From: Streptomyces megasporus
GTDB taxonomy: Bacteria > Actinomycetota > Actinomycetes > Streptomycetales > Streptomycetaceae
DNA length: 64,000 nucleotides
Direction of reading: 5' to 3'
NCBI RefSeq assembly: GCF_000718985.1
Contig: NZ_JODL01000024.1
Span: forward strand, 62,001-126,000
Made by a program: the position numbers and the translations under genes. The notes beneath the pieces are model-generated. The model did not search any database. It was not told the DNA's origin and saw only the letters and a program-made list of their open reading frames with translations. This document shows positions 59,009 through 64,000 of this stretch, one piece after another (position 1 is the first letter of the stretch; each line of letters begins with the position of its first letter).

Positions 59009-59644
59009 GTGAGCCCGAACCGGAACACTCCCGACGCCCCCGAAGGCCGGGAGCTCCACCGCAGACGCTTCCTGTCCGCCGCCGCGCTCGGCGGCGCCAC
59101 CATCGTCGGCGCCTCCGCCCTCGGCGGCCTGGACGCCGACGCCGCCTTCGCCGCCCCCTCCCCCTCCCTGGACCCCGCGATCGCCAAGACGTCCTTCGCC
59201 GAGGGCCGCGTCGCCGGGATCAACGGCAGCATGCTGGAAGTGGCCGGCTCGCACGGCGAGTTCCACCGCGTCCAACTCACCAACGCCACCAGCATCTGGA
59301 AGCTCCATCCCACCACCGCCGACGCCGTCGAACCCGGCGACGGACTCTACGCGCGCGGAGTGGAGATGCCCGACGGCAGCATCGCCGCCGACGCGGTGTG
59401 GGTGAACATCGTCAACCTGCACTGCACCATCCGCGGCATCGGCAGGGACCGGCTCGAACTCGCCCACAACAACCACGCCGTCGTCGGACGTGTCGTGAAG
59501 GGCACCACCGCCGCCTCCTACCACGGATCCGCCCTCAGCTCCGACCTGTCCCGGCTGCGCATCGGCCAGGACGCCCAGGTGTTGGGAGCGTGGCGTCCCA
59601 AGGACGACTCGATCGACATCGCCCGGGTCTCCGTGGGCCGCTGA
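59009..59644 (+). CDS. Tat-exported beta-barrel-like (DUF5666-like) protein
   Basis: The 211-aa protein has a Tat signal (HRRRFLSAAALGG, about 17-29) with a cleavage region DADAAFAAP near 42-50. The mature part reads as two small beta-barrel or OB-like units (EGRVAGINGSMLEVAG, GDGLYARGVEMPDGSIAADAV) with a single cysteine. It is exported folded. The gene is tightly downstream of the 16-cysteine protein gene (11-base gap, GTG start with GGGGGAA upstream), suggesting the pair works together. Function not recognised beyond this. Confidence 0.82.
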   Translation: MSPNRNTPDAPEGRELHRRRFLSAAALGGATIVGASALGGLDADAAFAAPSPSLDPAIAKTSFAEGRVAGINGSMLEVAGSHGEFHRVQLTNATSIWKLHPTTADAVEPGDGLYARGVEMPDGSIAADAVWVNIVNLHCTIRGIGRDRLELAHNNHAVVGRVVKGTTAASYHGSALSSDLSRLRIGQDAQVLGAWRPKDDSIDIARVSVGR

Positions 59645-59683
59645 GGACACCGGACACACGAGGGACACGAGAGGAGACAAGGG

Positions 59684-60595
59684 ATGCTGTCGCTGCTTCG
59701 CGATCTCGCACCGCTCGCCCTCGGCGCGCTCCTGGCCTGGAGCGGCGCGGTCAAGCTCGCCGGCCGCGCCCCCGAACGCCGGGTGGCCGGCACGGCGCTC
59801 GAACGTCTGGCGAACGGTGTCGAGCGGGCCACGGTGGCGCTCCGGGCGGTCGGTGCGGCGGAACTCCTCGTCGCCGCCGCCCTGTTGACGGCCCCGGCCG
59901 TGGCGGGCCCGGCGGGGGCGGTGTGGTCGGGGACGGCGGCGGCCCTCCTCGGCGCCGCCTTCACCGGCTACCTCGTCCACGGCAGGGTGACGGCGCCGGA
60001 TTCCTCCTGCGGGTGCACCGCCCGCGGCGACGAGCCGATCGGCCCGCGCGCCTTCGCACGGGCCGGGCTGGTGGTGGTCGGCGGCGCCGCCTCGGCGGTG
60101 GCCGCCGGCCCGTGGTGGGAGACGGTCTGGCGGCACCCGGTGGCGGCCACGGCCCTCCTCGCCGGGTGCGGGGCGGTCGCGGCCGTGCTCTTCGCCGACC
60201 TCGACCGTCGCCTGCTGTTGGCCCTGCGCCGCCTGCGGCTGCGGGTCTTCGGCCACCCGCTGGAGGGCGCCCCGAAGGTGGTGCCGGTCGAGGCGTCGGT
60301 CGAGTTGCTGGAGCGGTCCCTGGCCTGGGAGGCCGCCGCCCCGGTCGTGCGGTCCGGACTGCGCGACCACTGGGACGAGGACGGCTGGCGCTTCCTGCGG
60401 TACACCGGAACCCACGGGACCGACCGGAACGCCCGGCGGGTCTCGGTCCTCTTCGCCCTGGACGTCCACGCCGACCTCGACACCGCGTCGAGACCGGCCG
60501 TGCGCGTCGCCGTCCTCGACGAGGAGACCGGGGAACCGGTGACGGACGCCCTGGAGGACGTCACGGCCCGCACCGCCCTGCCGATCGTCACCTGA
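59684..60595 (+). CDS. MauE/DoxX-family membrane protein
   Basis: The 303-aa protein has an N-terminal MauE-like four-helix membrane domain (about 8-150, with LAWSGAVKLAG and TGYLVHGRV) with a Cys-Gly-Cys pair in SSCGC at about 108-110, and a soluble C-terminal half (about 175-303) of unknown function. MauE works with the DsbA/thioredoxin-like MauD in forming the six disulfides of the methylamine-dehydrogenase small subunit. By analogy it may act on the 16-cysteine protein encoded 1 kb upstream in the same direction. Confidence 0.84.
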   Translation: MLSLLRDLAPLALGALLAWSGAVKLAGRAPERRVAGTALERLANGVERATVALRAVGAAELLVAAALLTAPAVAGPAGAVWSGTAAALLGAAFTGYLVHGRVTAPDSSCGCTARGDEPIGPRAFARAGLVVVGGAASAVAAGPWWETVWRHPVAATALLAGCGAVAAVLFADLDRRLLLALRRLRLRVFGHPLEGAPKVVPVEASVELLERSLAWEAAAPVVRSGLRDHWDEDGWRFLRYTGTHGTDRNARRVSVLFALDVHADLDTASRPAVRVAVLDEETGEPVTDALEDVTARTALPIVT

Positions 60596-60623
60596 CCCGG
60601 CCCGCCCCGCGTCCGGTGACCTC

Positions 60624-60657
60624 GGGCCCGGCTCCGCCCTGACAGGGAGCCGGGCCC
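60624..60657. terminator. Bidirectional terminator
   Basis: A 12-bp perfect stem (GGGCCCGGCTCC with GGAGCCGGGCCC) and a ten-base loop between the convergent MauE-like and TetR genes. Confidence 0.8.
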
Positions 60658-60703
60658 GCCCACGTCGAGAAGCGGGCCGGACAGCGGCCGGGCCCGACGC
60701 CGC

Positions 60704-61384
60704 CTACCGTCCACCGGGGCCCAGCGGACCCAACTCCCGCAGCACGTCCTCCAGTTGGCCGAAGGTGAGCGACGGCTCGGGCAGGGGGCGGGCCGCCTCC
60801 GCGCGCAGGCCGTCCAACAGCAGGGCGAGGTACCGACGCCAGGCGCCGGGCACGACGGCGGCGGAGGCCGGCACCACCCTGCCCAGCGCGGCCAGGGCGA
60901 ACAGGAGATCCTCGGCGGTGACGTCCCGCCGCACCGTGCCCTGTTCCTGGGCACGGCCGATCAGGACGCCGATCGTCTCGTGGTTGTGGGCCCGCAGCGC
61001 CTCCAGGGACGGCACGCCCTCCACCCCCGTGGTCATCAGGTCGTTGGCGCCCCGATCGGCGGCCAGCCCCTCGAAGACCCGTTCCAGGTAGGTGGTGAGG
61101 CTCTCCCACGGGTCCTCGCCGCGCCGGACCTCCTCGCCCCACCGCATGGTCTCGGCCAGGGAGTCGCCGAAGACCGCCTCGATGAGCGCCCCCCGGGTGG
61201 GGAAGTGCCGGTAGAGGGTGGCGTTTCCGACTCCGGCCCGACGGGCGATCTCGTCCAGTGGGGCGTCCACGCCCTGTTCGGCGTAGACCGCGCGGGCGGC
61301 CGCGAGCAGCAGCTCCCTGTTGCGCCGCGCGTCCCGCCGCAGGGGTGCCGCTCTCCCCGCTCCGCCTCGTCCGGCCACGTCCAT
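60704..61384 (-). CDS. TetR-family repressor, divergent from P450
   Basis: The 226-aa protein has a TetR helix-turn-helix (about 17-62: DARRNRELLLAAARAV and LDEIARRAGVGNATLYRHF) and a large helical effector domain. The ATG at 61384 is used; GTG at 61393 is an alternative. The perfect palindrome at 61448-61461 in the intergenic region is a likely binding site, allowing control of the divergent P450 gene. Confidence 0.9.
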   Translation of the reverse strand: MDVAGRGGAGRAAPLRRDARRNRELLLAAARAVYAEQGVDAPLDEIARRAGVGNATLYRHFPTRGALIEAVFGDSLAETMRWGEEVRRGEDPWESLTTYLERVFEGLAADRGANDLMTTGVEGVPSLEALRAHNHETIGVLIGRAQEQGTVRRDVTAEDLLFALAALGRVVPASAAVVPGAWRRYLALLLDGLRAEAARPLPEPSLTFGQLEDVLRELGPLGPGGR

Positions 61385-61447
61385 GGCCGGCACCTTAACA
61401 GGGAAACGTGGACCACTCCCCGGTCGGCTGCTAGGGTCCCCTGAAAC

Positions 61448-61461
61448 GGGGAGTACTCCCC
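61448..61461. promoter_or_regulatory. Palindromic operator GGGGAGTACTCCCC
   Basis: A perfect 14-bp palindrome between the divergent TetR and P450 genes. A half-like copy ACTCCCC is at 61415-61421. A candidate P450 promoter (TGGACC 61409-61414, 17 bp, TAGGGT 61432-61437) places the palindrome at about +5, where a repressor would block transcription. Confidence 0.75.
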
Positions 61462-61515
61462 GCTTCTTTCGCCGTCATGCCTGCCCGAACGCACCGGACC
61501 ACGGAGGAGACCGCC

Positions 61516-62724
61516 GTGACCATGCCCGCCATCGAGCACCTGGCCCCACCCGGCACGGACTTCGCCACCGACCCGTACCCCGTCTACGCCCTGCTGCGCG
61601 AGCGCGGCCCGGTCCACCACGTGCCCACCGCCGACTCCGGGAACATCTGGCTGATCGTCGGCCACGACGAGGCCCGCGCCGCCCTGACGGACCCACGGCT
61701 GCGCAACGACATACGCCACTCGTCCGGTTGGACGGACGACGGCGGCCACGCCATCGGCCGGAACATGCTCCAGACCGATCCGCCCGACCACACCCGCCTG
61801 CGCGACCTGGTCGCCCGCGAGTTCACCCGGCGCCGCGTCGCATCCCTGCGCCCCCGCGTCGAGCGGATCACCGGCGACCTCCTGGACGCCATGGCGCCGC
61901 TGGGCCGCGCCGACCTGGTCGAGAGCCTCGCCATGCCGCTGCCGGTGGCCGTGATCTGCGAACTCATCGGCGTTCCCGCCGCCGACCGGAACGCCTTCCA
62001 CGGCTGGTCCACCGAGATCGTCCACCCCACCGACCCGGCATCCGGCGACGCCGCCGCCCAGGCCATGACGGCCTACCTCACCGCCCTCGTCGACGACAAG
62101 CGCCGGGAGCCGGGCGACGACCTCCTCAGCGCCCTGGCCGCCCCCGCGCCCTCCGGGGAGGACCGGCTCTCCCCGGAGGAACTGCTCGGCATGGCGTTCC
62201 TGCTGCTCGTCGCCGGGCACGAGACCACCGTCAACCTCGTCTCCGGCGCCGTCCACGCCCTCCTCACCCACCCCGAGCAGCTCGACGCCCTCCGCGCCGA
62301 TCCCGCCCTCCTCGCCGGCGCCGTCGAGGAGACCCTGCGCCACAACGGCCCGGTGATCACCTCGGCCCACCGCTTCACCGCCGAACCGGTGGAGATCGGC
62401 GGCACCACCATCCCGGCCGGGGAATCCGTGCTCGTCGTGTTGGCCTCGGCGTCCCGCGACCCCGAGCGCTTCCCCGACCCCGACCACTTCGACATCCGCC
62501 GCGACACGCGGGGCCACCTCGCCTTCGGACACGGCATCCACCACTGCCCGGGCGCGCCGCTCGCCCGCCTGGAGGCCGCCGTCGCGCTGGAGGCGCTCCT
62601 GGGCCGCTTCCCCGACCTCGCGCTCGACGCCGACCCGGCCGACCTCGTCTGGCGCTCCGGGATGCTGCGCGGCCTGCGCCGGCTGCCCGTGCGGTACACC
62701 CCGCGAGAGCCCGGCGAGCGCTGA
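61516..62724 (+). CDS. Cytochrome P450
   Basis: The 402-aa class I P450 has the I-helix oxygen-binding motif AGHETT, the ExxR motif ETLR and the heme-cysteine segment FGHGIHHCPGAPLAR. An ALRxRGPVHHV-like start and PDHTRLRDLV are typical of bacterial CYPs. No ferredoxin or reductase gene is adjacent, so electrons come from elsewhere. GGAGGAGA precedes the GTG at 61516. Divergent TetR control suggests induction by a substrate. Reaction unknown. Confidence 0.93.
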   Translation: MTMPAIEHLAPPGTDFATDPYPVYALLRERGPVHHVPTADSGNIWLIVGHDEARAALTDPRLRNDIRHSSGWTDDGGHAIGRNMLQTDPPDHTRLRDLVAREFTRRRVASLRPRVERITGDLLDAMAPLGRADLVESLAMPLPVAVICELIGVPAADRNAFHGWSTEIVHPTDPASGDAAAQAMTAYLTALVDDKRREPGDDLLSALAAPAPSGEDRLSPEELLGMAFLLLVAGHETTVNLVSGAVHALLTHPEQLDALRADPALLAGAVEETLRHNGPVITSAHRFTAEPVEIGGTTIPAGESVLVVLASASRDPERFPDPDHFDIRRDTRGHLAFGHGIHHCPGAPLARLEAAVALEALLGRFPDLALDADPADLVWRSGMLRGLRRLPVRYTPREPGER

Positions 62725-62734
62725 GGCGGGCGCG

Positions 62735-63352
62735 TCAGTCCCGGGCGGTGGTCCAGGCGCGGCGGAGCTGTTCGAAACGGGTGGGCAGCGGGGGCCGCCG
62801 TCCGGCGTGGGCGGCGTTGGTGCGGTACACGAAACGGCGCCAGGACAGCACCAGCCCCTGCCGGGTGATGGGCAGCCCCGCCGCGACCGTCACCCCGTTG
62901 TCATGGGTGTGGTGCACCGTCAACAGCAGCGCCTCGGGCGGCGAGCCCTCCAGCTCCGCGCACAGGTCGGCCCGGACGTCCATCCAACGCCGCAGCACCA
63001 GCACCGTGCCGGAGTCCAACCCGTGCCGGCGCGGGACGCGGTGCTTGCCGTGCTCGACGTCCACCCGGCCCGCCCCCAGGTCCAGCGACCGCACGGTGCA
63101 CCGCAGCAGGTCCCCGTAGCGGGCGCCGGTGGCGCGGGCCAGCCCCACCACCACCGCCAGCCGCACCGTCTCCGGCTTGGCGCCCTCCTCCAGGGCCTGG
63201 GTCGCCAACGTCCGCCACACCCACTCGGCCTCCTCCGGCGACACGGTCGGCCGCGGATAGCGCCCCTTGTCCACCTGCCCTTCACGCCCTTCGCTCCTGC
63301 CGTGTTCGCCGCCATCGTCTCCACCCGCTCGGGATCCTCTGTCGCTTGGCAC
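62735..63352 (-). CDS. Tyrosine-recombinase-like protein lacking the catalytic tyrosine
   Basis: The 205-aa protein resembles the catalytic domain of tyrosine integrases: the region VVGLARATGARYGDLL with the first Arg, a beta hairpin with VEHGKHRVPRRHG, then LPITRQGLVLSWRRF and TRFEQLRRAW, where the box-II His-x-x-Arg is degenerate (Phe in place of His). There is no C-terminal tyrosine box; the chain ends ten residues later. So it is probably not an active recombinase. The ATG at 63352 is used; a GTG at 63274 (VDKGRYPRP) has a better ribosome-binding site. Confidence 0.72.
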   Translation of the reverse strand: MPSDRGSRAGGDDGGEHGRSEGREGQVDKGRYPRPTVSPEEAEWVWRTLATQALEEGAKPETVRLAVVVGLARATGARYGDLLRCTVRSLDLGAGRVDVEHGKHRVPRRHGLDSGTVLVLRRWMDVRADLCAELEGSPPEALLLTVHHTHDNGVTVAAGLPITRQGLVLSWRRFVYRTNAAHAGRRPPLPTRFEQLRRAWTTARD

Positions 63353-63445
63353 ATTATTTCCCGAGCGGACGCCCGGACGGGCACCCGGACGGACACGGGT
63401 GGGTCAAGGGTGGGCGAGGACGCCTGTGGCGGGGCGTTCCGGTCG

Positions 63446-64000
63446 TCAGGCGCCGGTGTGGATGCGGCGGCCGGTGACGCGTTCGAGTCGGATGAGCACC
63501 CACAGGTCGCGTTCGCCGCCCGCCCACGGGCCGTAGGGGGTCCGTTCGGCCAGGCGGGCAGCCTCGTCCTCGTCGGCGGCTCGGGCGGGTCCGACGACGA
63601 GGACGCTCCAGCCGCGTCGGAAGGCCTCGTCCACGTGGTCGACCTCGAACGCCACCTCGTGGCCGATGGCCGCCGCGGGGGTGGTGCCGGGTGCGGTGCG
63701 GAAGGCGATCTCGTCGTCGACGAGTTGGTAGTTCAGGGGGACGATGGCGGGGCCTTCGGAGGTCGTCACCGCGATCCGTCCGACGCCGTGCGTGGAGAGG
63801 TGGGCGCGGCACTCGTCGCGGTCGAGTTCGCGGAGTTCGGGGTGGTGGGCGGGCACGCCGCGGCCGGGTGGGCGGCCGGCGCCGCCGCCGCGCAGCCAGT
63901 CGACGGAGGTCTCCAGGGCGGCGGCGAGGCGGAGCAGTCCGGGGCCGCTGGGGGACGCCGGGTGTTCCTCCAGGTACGCCAGGTAGCCCGGTGCCATGCC
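63446..64000 (-). CDS. HTH / pyridoxamine 5'-phosphate oxidase-fold protein (truncated by window end)
   Basis: The visible part begins inside an N-terminal XRE-type helix-turn-helix (MAPGYLAYLEEHPASPSGPGL), then a flavin-reductase-like PNPOx domain (about 60-183: HGVGRIAVTTSEGPAIVPLNY, FEVDHVDEAFRRGWSVLVVG and DLWVLIRLERVTGRRI). The gene's start lies beyond position 64000, so the coding sequence is partial. Many such Streptomyces proteins bind flavin or F420 and may sense redox. Confidence 0.8.
   Translation of the reverse strand, partial: GMAPGYLAYLEEHPASPSGPGLLRLAAALETSVDWLRGGGAGRPPGRGVPAHHPELRELDRDECRAHLSTHGVGRIAVTTSEGPAIVPLNYQLVDDEIAFRTAPGTTPAAAIGHEVAFEVDHVDEAFRRGWSVLVVGPARAADEDEAARLAERTPYGPWAGGERDLWVLIRLERVTGRRIHTGA

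Noticed and set aside
62735..63352. An active integrase marking an integrative element
   Set aside because: The catalytic tyrosine and box-II histidine are absent, no tRNA or direct repeats (att sites) were seen around it, and no excisionase or element genes are adjacent.

Overview
The window is GC-rich (around 70% or more by eye), with dense short-spaced genes, many GTG starts and a strong G/C bias at third codon positions. The gene content is typical of Streptomyces or a close relative: a DUF574-type methyltransferase, a HATPase 'anti-sigma-like' protein, a streptogramin-lyase homologue, MauE and CcdA thiol proteins, an F420-type oxidoreductase and many TetR/DeoR/PucR/LuxR regulators. It reads as ordinary chromosome. 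I see no rRNA, tRNA, CRISPR array, insertion sequence or prophage structural gene.

Layout. 0.26-1.1 kb: a short-chain dehydrogenase. 1.1-7.2 kb: a self-contained fructose phosphotransferase locus on the minus strand (fruR, fruK, fruA, ptsH, ptsI). 7.3-13.2 kb: a lipoprotein behind a 13-bp tandem repeat, a D-amino-acid-dehydrogenase-like flavoenzyme, a DUF421 and an Rv1733c-type membrane protein, then a PucR-family regulator with a possible coupled leader ORF. 13.3-21 kb: a HATPase regulator, a secreted GH5 endoglucanase, a membrane protein, a TetR gene facing a virginiamycin B lyase homologue across a perfect operator-like palindrome, and an Orn/Lys/Arg decarboxylase. 21.2-26.8 kb: a 2-hydroxyacid dehydrogenase, a 2H phosphoesterase and a two-component system divergent from a two-gene ABC transporter. 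26.9-31.1 kb: a CapA-like protein, PPK2, small proteins and a YchJ-like protein.

31.2-34.0 kb is a three-gene carbohydrate operon (Gfo/Idh/MocA, PmoA/DUF6807, cupin) with a LacI-type operator but no LacI gene in the window. 34.8-38.6 kb holds two tandem DUF4139 paralogues. These are followed by a deletion-inactivated DUF574 methyltransferase, a DUF2829/Tad2-domain gene that is probably leaderless, and a large secreted phosphoesterase. 43.9-46.4 kb is a coupled glutamine-synthetase-like/amidohydrolase pair, the two activities that FluG carries as one chain, followed by two divergent SDRs. thiI, a 59-aa membrane protein, an MFS transporter, an LLM flavoenzyme, TerB, a VOC protein and a methyltransferase follow.

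55.6-60.6 kb is the most unusual stretch. It holds a membrane protein with a CPVC motif, a membrane-anchored DsbA-like protein and a CcdA (both key cysteines present). After a very strong terminator come a 16-cysteine double-psi-barrel-like protein with no signal peptide, a Tat-exported beta-barrel-like protein and a MauE-family membrane protein. Together they look like a dedicated disulfide-maturation and export module. The window ends with a TetR/P450 pair sharing a GGGGAGTACTCCCC palindrome, a tyrosine-recombinase-like protein that lacks the catalytic tyrosine, and a truncated HTH/pyridoxamine-oxidase-fold gene.
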